Source: Actinoplanes sp. N902-109 (GTDB lineage: Bacteria > Actinomycetota > Actinomycetes > Mycobacteriales > Micromonosporaceae). Taken from it: a stretch of 64,000 bases of DNA. The notes beneath the pieces are model-generated. The model searched no databases. It had not been told where the DNA came from and saw nothing but the letters and a program-made list of their open reading frames with translations. This document shows positions 52,684 through 61,896 of this stretch, in pieces. The DNA is taken from the NCBI RefSeq assembly GCF_000389965.1, contig NC_021191.1, forward strand, positions 5,333,501 through 5,397,500, in the 5' to 3' direction. Both the position numbers and the translations under genes were made by a program. Every line of letters starts with the position of its first letter. Position 1 is the stretch's first letter.

Positions 52684-53622
52684 TCACAGCTGGCTCTCCA
52701 GAGTCGCCACCCCACCCACCGCGGCGGCCGTGGGCAACTGCGCCTTGGCGACGGGATCGCCGTACAGGGCGTACCGGAGGAACTGGGTCGTGGTCCGCGT
52801 TGTTGCCTCGAAGTCGTCGCTCTCGGTGACGTGCCCGCCGTCGGTGATCGACAGCATCGCCCGCGACCACGGCACGGCAGCATAGACGGCGTGCCCCGCG
52901 CGATAGGTGACGGTGGTGTCCTTGCGCCCGTGCACGAACAGCATGGCCGCGGCCGGACCGGTGAACGGGGTGCCCTGGAAGTCGGTGCCGGCCTGGACGA
53001 TGCCGGCCTTGAGCCGCTCGTCGCGGTGCGCGCTGAACAGCCCGGTCGTGGTGATGCCACCGGCCGAGTGCCCGGCGGCGGCGATCCGGTCCGCATCGAT
53101 GATCGCGGTGACCGCGCCGGCCGACGACAGCATCAGGTCGATCACGTGCGAGGCGTCGGCGGGCTGGTTGACGATGTCGTTGGCGTCCAGGTCGGGTGCG
53201 CCGTACCAGGTTTTCGGATAGGTGGGCCCGGCGACCACGAACCCGGCCTGGGCCCACCGGGTGAGCATCGCCTCGTAGTCGGTGGGCTGCGAGGTGAGCC
53301 CGTGACTGAAGAGCACGAGCGGGAAGGGACCGCGCTCCCCCTTCGGATACCAGACCGTGGTGGGCAGTGCCCGGTCGCCGCGGCTGAACGAGAACACCGT
53401 GCGGTCGACCTCGAAGGTGGCGGCGGGGGCACTGCCGGGTGCCGGCCGGTATTCCGCGGTGATGGTCTGCGGCGCGAGCGACGACGCGGTGGTCGAGGCG
53501 AGGATCGGGGCGGCGGCGGCGGAGGCCGTGCTGGCCCCCGCCATACCGATGTCGGTCTCCGCCGTGCACGCCGAGAGGCTTGCCGTGCCCGCGAGTGCGA
53601 GCAGCAGAGTCCGTCTACGCAT
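52684..53622 (-). CDS. Secreted alpha/beta-hydrolase lipoprotein
   Basis: A 312-aa exported hydrolase. The leader MRRRTLLLALAGTASLSAC carries a lipobox LSAC (Cys19). The catalytic elbow is AAGHSAGG with serine nucleophile; an HGRKDTTV segment supplies the aspartate and GGHV the histidine. The FSHGLTSQPTDYEAML oxyanion region resembles chlorophyllase/PAF-acetylhydrolase-type enzymes. The natural ester substrate is not known. Confidence 0.85.
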   Translation of the reverse strand: MRRRTLLLALAGTASLSACTAETDIGMAGASTASAAAAPILASTTASSLAPQTITAEYRPAPGSAPAATFEVDRTVFSFSRGDRALPTTVWYPKGERGPFPLVLFSHGLTSQPTDYEAMLTRWAQAGFVVAGPTYPKTWYGAPDLDANDIVNQPADASHVIDLMLSSAGAVTAIIDADRIAAAGHSAGGITTTGLFSAHRDERLKAGIVQAGTDFQGTPFTGPAAAMLFVHGRKDTTVTYRAGHAVYAAVPWSRAMLSITDGGHVTESDDFEATTRTTTQFLRYALYGDPVAKAQLPTAAAVGGVATLESQL

Positions 53623-53691
53623 ACCGTCAGTCTTGCCCGCCTACCTGTGACGACCTTGAGAATGCGCAGGTCAGACACATCACATTCGGCG

Positions 53692-55140
53692 TCACACGAA
53701 GACGTCGAGCAGCATCACGCAGGCGAAACCGACGACCGAGATGATGGTCTCCATGACCGACCAGGTCTTGATGGTCTGGCCCACGGTCATCCCGAAGTAT
53801 TCCTTCACCAGCCAGAAACCGGCGTCGTTGACGTGCGAGAAGAACAGCGAGCCGCAGCCGATAGCCAGCGCCAGCAACGACACCTCGGGCTTGTCCAGGG
53901 TGGCGGCCAGCGGCGCGACGATGCCGGCGGCGGTGATGGTGGCCACCGTGGCCGAGCCGGTCGCCACCCGGATGCCGACCGCGACCAGGAAGCCCAGCAC
54001 CAGCGCCGAGATGTTGGCGTCCTTGGCCGCGTCGGCGACCACGTTGCCCACCCCGGCGTCCACCAGCACCTGCTTGAAGCCGCCACCCGCGGCGACGATC
54101 AGCAGGATGCCGGCGATGGGCGGCAGCGAACCACCGATCACCGCGGAGGTCCCGGCCCGGTCGAAACCGGCCCGCTTGCCCAGCGTCCACATGGCGACCA
54201 GCAGGCCGAGCAGCAGAGCCACCACCGGCGTGCCGAGCACCTCGAACACCGAACGCAGCCGGGTGCCCTCATCCATCGTCAGCTCGGCGATGGCGCGCAG
54301 CAGCATCAGGACGATCGGCAGCAGTACGGTCAGCACAGCCGGCCAGAACCCCGGATTGCGCCGCCCCTCGGGCAGTTCGGCACCGGCGGCCTGGCGGCCT
54401 GCATCGTCCCGGTCGACGAGGTCGGCGCTGCCGGCCGGTTCCCGCACCGCGACCGCCCGGGCGGGGATCGGCACGTGCACCCGGTTGGCGATGAACGTAC
54501 CGAACACCGGACCGGCCAGGATGACCGTCGGGATCGCGCAGATCAGCCCGAAGGCGAGGGTCAGGCCGAGGTCCGCGTTGAGGCTGGACACCGCTACCAG
54601 CGGGCCCGGGTGCGGCGGGACCAGCCCGTGCAGCACCGACAGACCGGCCAGCGCCGGGATGCCGATCTTGAGCAGCGAGGCGCCGGTGCGCTGGGCCACC
54701 AGCAGCACGATCGGCACCAGCAGCACGACGCCGACCTCGAAGAACAGCGGCAGGCCGATCAGCGCGGCCACCCCGGCCAGCGCCCACGGCAGGGCGTTGC
54801 CGGTGAACTTGCGCACGATGGTGCCGACGATGCCGTCGGCCCCGCCCGACTCGGCCAGCAGCGCGCCGATCATCGAGCCGAGCGCGATCAGCAGGCCCAC
54901 GCTGCCGACCGTGCTGCCGACGCCGGTGGTGAACGAGGTGACGGTGTCCCCGGGGCCGGCCCCGGCGGTCAGGCCGAGCACGGCGGCGCCGACGATGAGC
55001 GCCAGGAATGGATGCCATTTCGCCCAGGCGATGAGCAGGATGACGGCGGCGATACCGAGTATCGCCGCGAGAATGAGGTGGCCGGATCCGGCGTCGGTGA
55101 TGGCGTCGGCGGCAAGCACGGGAGCCTCGTGCGCTGTCAT
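53692..55140 (-). CDS. gntP: Gluconate:H+ symporter (GntP family)
   Basis: A 482-aa permease with about 12-14 helices. Family segments are LVPPHPGPLVAVSSLNADLG, GLPLFFEVGVVLLVPI, RVATGSATVATITAAGI and the ending SHVNDAGFWLVKEYFGMTVGQTIKTWS. A charged cytosolic loop (about 233-263) is longer than usual. No gluconate kinase is adjacent; the PfkB kinase at 56854 is separated by divergent genes. Confidence 0.9.
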   Translation of the reverse strand: MTAHEAPVLAADAITDAGSGHLILAAILGIAAVILLIAWAKWHPFLALIVGAAVLGLTAGAGPGDTVTSFTTGVGSTVGSVGLLIALGSMIGALLAESGGADGIVGTIVRKFTGNALPWALAGVAALIGLPLFFEVGVVLLVPIVLLVAQRTGASLLKIGIPALAGLSVLHGLVPPHPGPLVAVSSLNADLGLTLAFGLICAIPTVILAGPVFGTFIANRVHVPIPARAVAVREPAGSADLVDRDDAGRQAAGAELPEGRRNPGFWPAVLTVLLPIVLMLLRAIAELTMDEGTRLRSVFEVLGTPVVALLLGLLVAMWTLGKRAGFDRAGTSAVIGGSLPPIAGILLIVAAGGGFKQVLVDAGVGNVVADAAKDANISALVLGFLVAVGIRVATGSATVATITAAGIVAPLAATLDKPEVSLLALAIGCGSLFFSHVNDAGFWLVKEYFGMTVGQTIKTWSVMETIISVVGFACVMLLDVFV

Positions 55141-55196
55141 GGGCGTGCCCTACCCCATCCGGGCGAACCCCAACCGCGGGTACGCACCCCCGCGGG

Positions 55197-55877
55197 TCAG
55201 GACAGCACCGTCGAGAGGTTGCGCTTGACCTGCCGGCTGACCTCGTCGGCGAGGATCTCCGGGGCGCCCGCGGCCACGCCGTCGAGCGCCTGCGCCGCCA
55301 CCTGCGCCGGGTCGATCTTCTGCCCGGCCGGGATGCGGGCGGCCATGTCGGTGTCCATGTAGCCCACGTGCAGCGCCGACACCGTGATCCCCCGGGGGGC
55401 GAGCTGCTCGCGGAACGCATCGGTCAGCGCCCACTCGGCCGCCTTGGCCGCGTTGTACGCCCCGAGCCCCGCCGGGTGGTACCACGACAGCACCGACAGC
55501 ACGTTGAGGAACGCGCCACCGCCGTTGCCCTCGATGACCGGGGTGAACGCGCGGGTCACGGCGAGCGTGCCGAAGTAGTGCGTCTCCATCTCCAGCCGGA
55601 TCGGGTCGAGATCGGCTTCCAGCAGGTCGGAGCCGGTGCCGGAGCCGGCGTTGTTGATCACCAGGGTGGCGTCCGCGGCCACCTGGGCGGCACGGGCGAC
55701 CGACTGCGGGTCGGTGATGTCGAGCTGCAGCGGGATGACGCCGGGCAGGTCGATGCTCTCCGGCCGGCGGGCGGCGGCGTAGACCTTGGCGCCCCGCGCC
55801 ACCAGCTGCTCGGCGAACTTGCGGCCCAGACCGCGGTTGGCTCCGGTGACGACGGCGACGGCGTGAGTGATGTCCAT
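55197..55877 (-). CDS. Short-chain dehydrogenase/reductase
   Basis: A 226-aa classical SDR: cofactor loop TGANRGLG (11-18), NNAG (75-78), and catalytic Y141 and K145 in YNAAK. It lacks a strong NADPH-specific arginine pattern beyond AARRPES. The substrate is unknown. It is divergent from a TetR gene across a perfect palindrome, so it is probably induced by the TetR ligand, often a reactive carbonyl or lipophilic compound. Confidence 0.9.
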   Translation of the reverse strand: MDITHAVAVVTGANRGLGRKFAEQLVARGAKVYAAARRPESIDLPGVIPLQLDITDPQSVARAAQVAADATLVINNAGSGTGSDLLEADLDPIRLEMETHYFGTLAVTRAFTPVIEGNGGGAFLNVLSVLSWYHPAGLGAYNAAKAAEWALTDAFREQLAPRGITVSALHVGYMDTDMAARIPAGQKIDPAQVAAQALDGVAAGAPEILADEVSRQVKRNLSTVLS

Positions 55878-55884
55878 GCCGTTA

Positions 55885-55900
55885 GATTACGTACGTAATC
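55885..55900. promoter_or_regulatory. TetR operator palindrome
   Basis: GATTACGTACGTAATC is a perfect 16-bp palindrome, 7 bp from the SDR start and 44 bp from the TetR start, placed to block both genes. Confidence 0.8.
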
Positions 55901-55944
55901 CAAAACCCCGCAAGGTTGGATGATGAGCGTCATATAATCGGGGC

Positions 55945-56520
55945 ATGGCACGGGTATCCCAGGCACAGGCCCGCGAGAACAGGCAGCGCGTGGTGCAGAC
56001 CGCCGCCCGTTTGTTCCGGGAACGCGGCATCCAGGGCGTCAGCGTCGCCGACCTCATGGCCGAGGCGGGACTGACCCACGGCGGCTTCTACAAGCAGTTC
56101 GCGTCCAAGGAGGCGCTCGTGGCCGAGGCGGTGGCGCTCGCGTTCGAGGACCTCGGCGCCGACCTGCACGACCGGGACCAGCAGCACCCCGGCGACCACG
56201 AAGCCGCCCGCGAGGCGTTCGTGGCCGGTTACCTGTCCGCCGCCCACCGCGACGACCCGGGCAACGGCTGCGCCACCACCGGCTTCGGCACCGACGTGGC
56301 CCGCGAGCCCCCGGACAGCCCGGCGCGGGAACCGTTCGCCGCCGGGGTCGCCGAGTTCGCCGCCTGGCTCGGGCCCACCGAGGACGAGGCCCTGGTGACC
56401 CTGGCGACGATGGTGGGCGCGCTGCTGATCGCCCGGGCCACCGCGGGCACCCCGCTCGCCGATCGCATCCTCGCCGCGGCAACGTCCGATCTTTCCGGAA
56501 AGGGGCGCGTCAGCAGGTGA
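55945..56520 (+). CDS. TetR-family repressor
   Basis: A 191-aa repressor with HTH at about residues 8-55 (RENRQRVVQTAARLFRERGIQGVSVADLMAEAGLTHGGFYKQF). The THGGFYKHF-like motif and the C-terminal GCATTGFGTDVAREP segment place it in the group whose members often control SDR or oxidoreductase genes. It most probably represses the divergent SDR. Confidence 0.92.
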   Translation: MARVSQAQARENRQRVVQTAARLFRERGIQGVSVADLMAEAGLTHGGFYKQFASKEALVAEAVALAFEDLGADLHDRDQQHPGDHEAAREAFVAGYLSAAHRDDPGNGCATTGFGTDVAREPPDSPAREPFAAGVAEFAAWLGPTEDEALVTLATMVGALLIARATAGTPLADRILAAATSDLSGKGRVSR

Positions 56521-56550
56521 GACGTGCTCGCGTGTGCCACCATCACCGAC

Positions 56551-56706
56551 GTGAAAAAGATCGTGGGCTGGATCGTGCTGATCCTGGTGATCTTCTACAT
56601 CGGGACGAATCCCGGGCCGGCGTCCGACATCGCCCAGGGCATCGGCGACAACATCGCGGAGATGTTCCGCGGCATCGGCACCTTCTTCTCCAACCTGGCA
56701 GACTGA
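56551..56706 (+). CDS. Small single-helix membrane protein
   Basis: A 51-aa protein: KK, then a helix VGWIVLILVIFYIGTN, then an amphipathic tail GIGDNIAEMFRGIGTFFSNLAD. GTG 56551 gives a typical positively charged start; GTG 56524 would add nine residues. Comparable tiny proteins are common in actinomycetes, with no known function. Confidence 0.6.
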   Translation: MKKIVGWIVLILVIFYIGTNPGPASDIAQGIGDNIAEMFRGIGTFFSNLAD

Positions 56707-56733
56707 CCGGCTTCTCCGACCTGGCAGACTGAC
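56685..56733. repeat. 23-bp direct repeat duplicating the end of the small ORF
   Basis: CTTCTCCAACCTGGCAGACTGAC (56685-56707) and the copy at 56711-56733 differ at one base (A to G). The copy repeats the last codons and stop just after the gene. Confidence 0.8.
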
Positions 56734-56853
56734 GGCCCGCGCGGCCGGCCGGCGGCTGCCCTCCCGGCCTGACGGGACGACCTCACCCCGCCTGGCCGGT
56801 GCCCCACGACCTGGACCAGCAGCACCCTCAGCGGCTGAGCGGAAGCGACCGAC

Positions 56854-57687
56854 ATGCGGATCCTGTGCGCCGGACTGGCCACGCTCGACCTGATCCAGCG
56901 GGCCGAGCGCATCCCCGGCGTGGACGAGAAGGTGGAGGCACTGTCCACCGAGGTCGCCGCGGGCGGGCCGGCCACCAACGCCGCACTCACGGCGGCGGCG
57001 CTGGGCGCGGAGGTCACGCTGCTCACGGCCGTCGGGGCGCATCCGCTGGGCGACCTCATCCGGGCCGACCTCGCCGCGTACGGAATACGCCTGGTCGACG
57101 CGACCCCGCACCTGACCACCCCGCCGCCGGTGTCGTCGGTGACGGTGCTCGACGGCACCGGGCAGCGCACGATCGTCAGCCGCAACGCGGCGGGCACCGC
57201 GGCGGCCGTACCGGAGGATCTGGATCTGTCGTCCGCGGACGCCGTGCTGGCCGACGGGCATCATCCCGCGCTGGCCCGGGCGGCGGCCCGCAGCGGGCGC
57301 CCGATGGTGCTGGACGCGGGCAGCTGGCGGCCGGTCTTCGCGGAGCTGATGCCGCTGGCCGCGGTGACCGCCTGCTCGTCGGCCTTCCGCCCACCGCGCG
57401 ACCCGCGCCGGATGGGGGCCCGCGCCGGTGCCGTGACGAGCGGCCCCGACCCGGTGCGGTGGTGGTCGGGCGAGCAGTCCGGGACGATCGCCGTGCCGCC
57501 GGTCGCGGCGGTCGACACGGCCGGCGCCGGGGATGCGTTCCACGGCGCCCTGGTCGTCGCGGTGGCGCGCGGCGATTCCCTGCCCGACGCCCTCTCGTAC
57601 GCCGTCAGCACGGCCGCGGTCCGCGTCCAGCACCGCGGCGCCCGGGCCTGGCTGCGGCACCTGCCCCCGGTCACCCCACCGGCCTGA
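56854..57687 (+). CDS. PfkB-family carbohydrate kinase
   Basis: A 277-aa kinase. The N-terminal GLATLDLIQRAERIPGVDEKV and AAGGPATNAALTAAALG form the substrate side, and DTAGAGDAFHGA (about 223-234) holds the anion hole and catalytic aspartate. Members phosphorylate sugars or nucleosides; the exact substrate is not predictable. The stop is 2 bp from the convergent cydC stop. Confidence 0.88.
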   Translation: MRILCAGLATLDLIQRAERIPGVDEKVEALSTEVAAGGPATNAALTAAALGAEVTLLTAVGAHPLGDLIRADLAAYGIRLVDATPHLTTPPPVSSVTVLDGTGQRTIVSRNAAGTAAAVPEDLDLSSADAVLADGHHPALARAAARSGRPMVLDAGSWRPVFAELMPLAAVTACSSAFRPPRDPRRMGARAGAVTSGPDPVRWWSGEQSGTIAVPPVAAVDTAGAGDAFHGALVVAVARGDSLPDALSYAVSTAAVRVQHRGARAWLRHLPPVTPPA

Positions 57688-57689
57688 CG

Positions 57690-59315
57690 TCACCCCACCG
57701 GGCTGACCTCCCGGCCGAGCGGGACCACCCGGTGCACCGGCAGGTCGTCGGTGCGGTGGGTGATGAGCAGAACCGTGCGGTCACCGGCGGCGGCGAGCAG
57801 GTCGCCGGTCAGGGCGCGGGCCGTTTCGTCGTCGAGGTGCTCGGTGGGCTCGTCGAGGATCAGCACCCGGGCATCGGTGAGCAGGGCGCGGGCCAGGGCG
57901 AGCCGGCGCCGCTGGCCGCCGGACAGGTGTGCGCCGTGCTCACCCACCGGGGTTTCCAGGCCCTGCGGCAGGGTGTCCACCCAGTCGAGCAGCCGGGCCC
58001 GGGCCAGCGCCGCCCGCAGCTCGGCCCCGGTGGCGTCGCGGCGGCCGATGCGCAGATTGTCGGCGATGGTGGTGTCGAACAGGTAGGCGTCCTCCGGCAG
58101 GTAGGTCACCAGCCGCCGGACGTCCGCGGGGTCGAAGCGCCGCAGGTCGACGCCGTTGAGCGTGACGGTGCCGGCGAACGGGTCGAGGAACCGCACCAGC
58201 AGCGCCGCGACCGTCGACTTGCCCGAGCCGCTCGGACCCACCAGGGCGGTCCGGCTGCCCGGGGCGAGTTCCAGGGTGAACCCCTCGAAGGCGATACGGT
58301 CCGGGGCCCACCCCGCCGTCACCCCGGTCAGGCCCAGCGTCACCGGCCCGGCCGGGAGCGGCAGCGGGTCGGCCGGCGTCGGGACCGGCGGGGTGGCGGC
58401 GAAGACCTCGGCCAGCCGGCGCAGCGCGGACCGGGCAGCCACCAGGTGCTGGGCAGCGGCCGGCAGCGTACCGGCCATCTCGAAGACGGCCAGCGGGGTC
58501 AGCACGACCACCGCGAGCAGCTCCCCGCGCAGCTGGCCGGCTCCGGCGGCCAGGCCGACCAGCACGCAGACCCCGGTACACAGCGCGGTGACGGCGGCCG
58601 AGATACCGGTCGTGAACGCCGACCGCTCCCCCGCCCGGCGCAGTCTCGCGTCCACGTCCGCCACCCGGGCGAGCTGGCGGTCCACCGCGCCGTAGGCGGT
58701 CAGGTCGCTGAGCCCGTGCAGCAGATCGACCGAGGCGACGGCCAGCTCGCCGCGCAGCGGGGCCAGCCGTCCGTCGGCCCGGCGGGCGGTGGTGGTCTGC
58801 AGCAGCGGCACGGCCACCCCGACGACGACCAGCCCGGCCGCCATGGTGAGACCCGCGACCGGCACCATCGAGCCCACCAGCAGCACCGCGGCGGTGCCGA
58901 CGAGCAGGGCCACCGCATAGGGCACCAGCACCCGGGTGACCAGGTCGAGCACCGCGTCCACATCGGCGACCAGGCGCTGGGCGAGGTCGGCGCGGCGGAA
59001 GTCGGCCAGCCCGGCCGGGGCCAGCCGGTCCAGCCGGGCGTAGACCCGTTCGCGCAATGCACCGAGGATGCGGAACGCGGCGTCATGACCGAGCAGCCGT
59101 TCCAGGTAGCGCAGCACGCCACGGCTGAGACCGAACGCCCGCACCGCCACGATGGCGACCATCAGGTGCAGCACCGGCGGGTGCAGCGCGGCCCGCGAGA
59201 TGAGCCAGGCCGAGGTGGCGAGCAGGCCGACGGCCGCACCGGCGGCGCCCGCACCGGCCAGCACGGCCAGCAGCAACCGGCCCCCGGCGGGGCGTAGCAG
59301 GGCAAGGGGGTTCAC
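57690..59315 (-). CDS. cydC: CydC, ABC exporter subunit for cytochrome bd assembly
   Basis: A 541-aa half-transporter with a six-helix domain and an NBD with Walker A GPSGSGKST, signature LSGGQRRR, Walker B LILDEPTEHLD and switch histidine in ITHRTDD. Together with CydD it exports reduced thiols or handles heme for bd oxidase maturation. Start GTG 59315 overlaps the cydD stop (GTGA); the longer frame is antisense. It is the last gene of the cyd operon. Confidence 0.92.
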   Translation of the reverse strand: MNPLALLRPAGGRLLLAVLAGAGAAGAAVGLLATSAWLISRAALHPPVLHLMVAIVAVRAFGLSRGVLRYLERLLGHDAAFRILGALRERVYARLDRLAPAGLADFRRADLAQRLVADVDAVLDLVTRVLVPYAVALLVGTAAVLLVGSMVPVAGLTMAAGLVVVGVAVPLLQTTTARRADGRLAPLRGELAVASVDLLHGLSDLTAYGAVDRQLARVADVDARLRRAGERSAFTTGISAAVTALCTGVCVLVGLAAGAGQLRGELLAVVVLTPLAVFEMAGTLPAAAQHLVAARSALRRLAEVFAATPPVPTPADPLPLPAGPVTLGLTGVTAGWAPDRIAFEGFTLELAPGSRTALVGPSGSGKSTVAALLVRFLDPFAGTVTLNGVDLRRFDPADVRRLVTYLPEDAYLFDTTIADNLRIGRRDATGAELRAALARARLLDWVDTLPQGLETPVGEHGAHLSGGQRRRLALARALLTDARVLILDEPTEHLDDETARALTGDLLAAAGDRTVLLITHRTDDLPVHRVVPLGREVSPVG

Positions 59316-60895
59316 AGAGCCACCACCCGGTCGGCGAGCGCGATGAGTTCCGGGCGGTGGGCGGCCATGACCACCGTACGGCCCCGGCTGAGCCGGCGGA
59401 TCGAGGCCATCACCCCCGCTGCGGTGCCGGCGTCGAGGTTGGCGGTCGGCTCGTCGAGCAGCACCACCGGCGCGTCGCGGTGGAACGCCCGGGCGAGCGC
59501 GACCCGCTGGCGTTGCCCGGCCGACAGACCGGTGCCGTCGTCGCCGAGCAACCGGTCGAGATCCTCGGCGTGAGCCAGCGCCGCGGCGGCTGCCGGATCG
59601 CCGGGGGCGCCGACGGTGATGTTGTCGCGCACGGTGCCGGCGAACAGGTGGGACCGCTGCGGCACCCAAGCGATCCGCGACCGCCAGCGCGCCGGGTCCA
59701 CCTCGGACAGTGGCACTCCCCCGACGGTGACCCGCCCGGACTCCGGCGTGACGAAGCCGAGCAGCACCCCCAGCGCCGTCGACTTGCCGCAGCCGCTCGG
59801 ACCGGTGAGCGCGACGACCTCGCCCGGCTGGATGACGGTGTCGAGCCGCAGCGCCGGATCGTCCCGCCCGGGGAACCGCACGACCACGTCCTCGAACGCG
59901 ATCGGGCCGCTGGGCGCCGGTCCCCGGCCGGTCGCCGCCGCCGGCACCGGCGTCTCCAGGATGGCGAACGCCTCCCCGGCGGCGGCCAGACCCTCGGCGC
60001 TCGCGTGGAAGTGGGCACCGACCTGACGCAGCGGCTGGTACGCCTCCGGCGCCAGGATCAGCACGAGCAGCGCGGTGGCCAGGTCGAGGTGCCCGCTGAC
60101 CAGCCGCAGCCCGATGCCCACCGCCACCAGCGCGACCGACAGCGTGGCCAGCAGCTCCAGCACCAGCGAGGACAGGAACGCGGTGCGCAGCGTGCGCAGG
60201 GTCACGGTGCGCTGCTGCTCGCTGATCCGCCGGATGGTGGCGGCCTGCGCCCGGGAGCGCCCGAACAGCTTGAGCGTCGGCAGCCCGGCCACCACGTCCA
60301 GGAAGTGGTGTGACAGCCGGGACAACAGCCGGAACTGGCGCTGGTTGGCGGCCTCGGTGTGCAGCCCGATCAGCGCCATGAACAGCGGGATCAACGGCAG
60401 GGTCAGCACGATGGTCACCGTGGCGATGCGGTCGGCCGGCCACATCCGGGCCAGCACGATCACCGGCACCAGCACCGCCAGGACGAGCTGCGGCAGATAG
60501 CGCGCGAAATAGCCGTCCAGGGCGTCGAGCCCGCGCGTCACCAGCGTCACCACCGAGCCGGTGTCCGGGCCCCGGCCCGGCCCGAGCGCCGCCACCCGGG
60601 TCAGCACCTGACGGCGCAGCGCGGACTTCACCCCGGCAGCCGACCGGGCGGCGGCCACCTCCTGCGCCCAGGCCACCGCGGCGCGCCCGGCCACCACCAC
60701 GCCCAGCCAGAGCAGTGTCGGCACCAGTTCGTGCACCCCGGCCCCGCCGAGGAACACCCCGGTGATGCCGTCGGCCAGCAGGCTCGCCTGGGCCACGATC
60801 AGGGCGGCCAGCGCCACCCCGAGCGCCACCGTGCCGGCCAGGTAGGCCCGGGTCGAGCGGGCGTACCGCAACAGCCGCGGGTCCAGGGGCTTCAC
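59312..60895 (-). CDS. cydD: CydD, ABC exporter subunit for cytochrome bd assembly
   Basis: A 527-aa partner of CydC. The TM domain includes FARYLPQLVLAVLVPVIVLA and FLSSLVLELLATLSVALVAVGIGLRL. The NBD has GPSGCGKST, QRSHLFAGTVRDNI, signature LSAGQRQR and LLDEPTANLD. Start GTG 60895 overlaps cydB by 4 nt. Confidence 0.92.
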   Translation of the reverse strand: MKPLDPRLLRYARSTRAYLAGTVALGVALAALIVAQASLLADGITGVFLGGAGVHELVPTLLWLGVVVAGRAAVAWAQEVAAARSAAGVKSALRRQVLTRVAALGPGRGPDTGSVVTLVTRGLDALDGYFARYLPQLVLAVLVPVIVLARMWPADRIATVTIVLTLPLIPLFMALIGLHTEAANQRQFRLLSRLSHHFLDVVAGLPTLKLFGRSRAQAATIRRISEQQRTVTLRTLRTAFLSSLVLELLATLSVALVAVGIGLRLVSGHLDLATALLVLILAPEAYQPLRQVGAHFHASAEGLAAAGEAFAILETPVPAAATGRGPAPSGPIAFEDVVVRFPGRDDPALRLDTVIQPGEVVALTGPSGCGKSTALGVLLGFVTPESGRVTVGGVPLSEVDPARWRSRIAWVPQRSHLFAGTVRDNITVGAPGDPAAAAALAHAEDLDRLLGDDGTGLSAGQRQRVALARAFHRDAPVVLLDEPTANLDAGTAAGVMASIRRLSRGRTVVMAAHRPELIALADRVVAL

Positions 60896-61887
60896 GCGGG
60901 GATCCGCTCGACCGTGAGCCGCTTGCGGAACACCCAGTAGGTCCAGCCCTGGTACGCCAGCACGACCGGGGTGAAGACCGCCGCCACCCAGGTCATCACC
61001 TTGAGCGTGTACGGCGTCGAAGCCGCGTTGGTGGTGGTCAAGCTGTTGGCGTCGGCGATCGAGGAGGGCATGACATCCGGGAACAGCGTCACGAACAGGG
61101 CCACCACCGCGAGCACGATGGTGGCTGCCGTGGCCAGGAAGGCCCAGCCCTCGCGGCGTACCCGGGTCGCGAGCACGGCACCGGTGAGCGCGAGCGCCGC
61201 AGCGAGCGCGATGACCGCACCGGCCGCGTCCGGGTGGGCGAGCACGGTCCAGAGCAGGAAAGCGCCGGCCACCACCAGCGCCGGCACGCTGAGCTGCCAG
61301 GCGAGCGCCCCGGCCCGCCGGCGGATCTCGCCGTCGGTCTTGAGCGCCAGGAACACCGCGCCGTGCAGGGTGAACAGCGTCAGCGTGGTCAGCCCGCCGA
61401 GCAGCGAGTACGGGTTGAGCAGGTCGAAGAAACCGCCGACGTACTCGTGCCGGGCGTCCAGCCGCACCCCGCGCACGATGTTGCCGAAGGCCACGCCCCA
61501 CAGCACGGCCGGGATCAGGCTGCCCAGCACGATCGACAAATCCCAGCGGCGCTTCCAGGTGGCGCCGTCCCGCTTGCCGCGGTACTCGAAGGCGACGCCG
61601 CGCACGATCAGCGCCACCAGGATCAGCAGCAGCGGCAGGTAGAACCCGGAGAACAGGGTGGCGTACCACTCCGGGAACGCGGCGAAGGTGGCGCCGCCGG
61701 CGACGAGCAGCCACACCTCGTTGCCGTCCCAGACCGGGCCGATGGTGTTGATCAGCAGCCGCCGCTCGCGGTCGTCGCGGCCCAGCACGGGCAGCAGCAG
61801 CCCGACGCCGAAGTCGAAGCCCTCCAGCAGGAAGTAGCCGGCCCAGAGGATGGTGATCAGGGCGAACCAGACGGTGGTGAGTTCCAC
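60892..61887 (-). CDS. cydB: Cytochrome bd quinol oxidase subunit II
   Basis: A 331-aa membrane subunit with eight or nine helices. The N-terminal LWAGYFLLEGFDFGVGLLLP and GPVWDGNEVWLLVAGGATFAAFP are diagnostic. It pairs with CydA to reduce oxygen with quinol at low oxygen tension. A gap of 9 bp separates it from cydA. Confidence 0.95.
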   Translation of the reverse strand: MELTTVWFALITILWAGYFLLEGFDFGVGLLLPVLGRDDRERRLLINTIGPVWDGNEVWLLVAGGATFAAFPEWYATLFSGFYLPLLLILVALIVRGVAFEYRGKRDGATWKRRWDLSIVLGSLIPAVLWGVAFGNIVRGVRLDARHEYVGGFFDLLNPYSLLGGLTTLTLFTLHGAVFLALKTDGEIRRRAGALAWQLSVPALVVAGAFLLWTVLAHPDAAGAVIALAAALALTGAVLATRVRREGWAFLATAATIVLAVVALFVTLFPDVMPSSIADANSLTTTNAASTPYTLKVMTWVAAVFTPVVLAYQGWTYWVFRKRLTVERIPA

Positions 61888-61896
61888 GGCGGCCTC

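Noticed and set aside
57690..60443. Extension of CydC to 917 aa
   Set aside because: The added part overlaps cydD in another frame; GTG 59315 with a GTGA overlap fits the operon.
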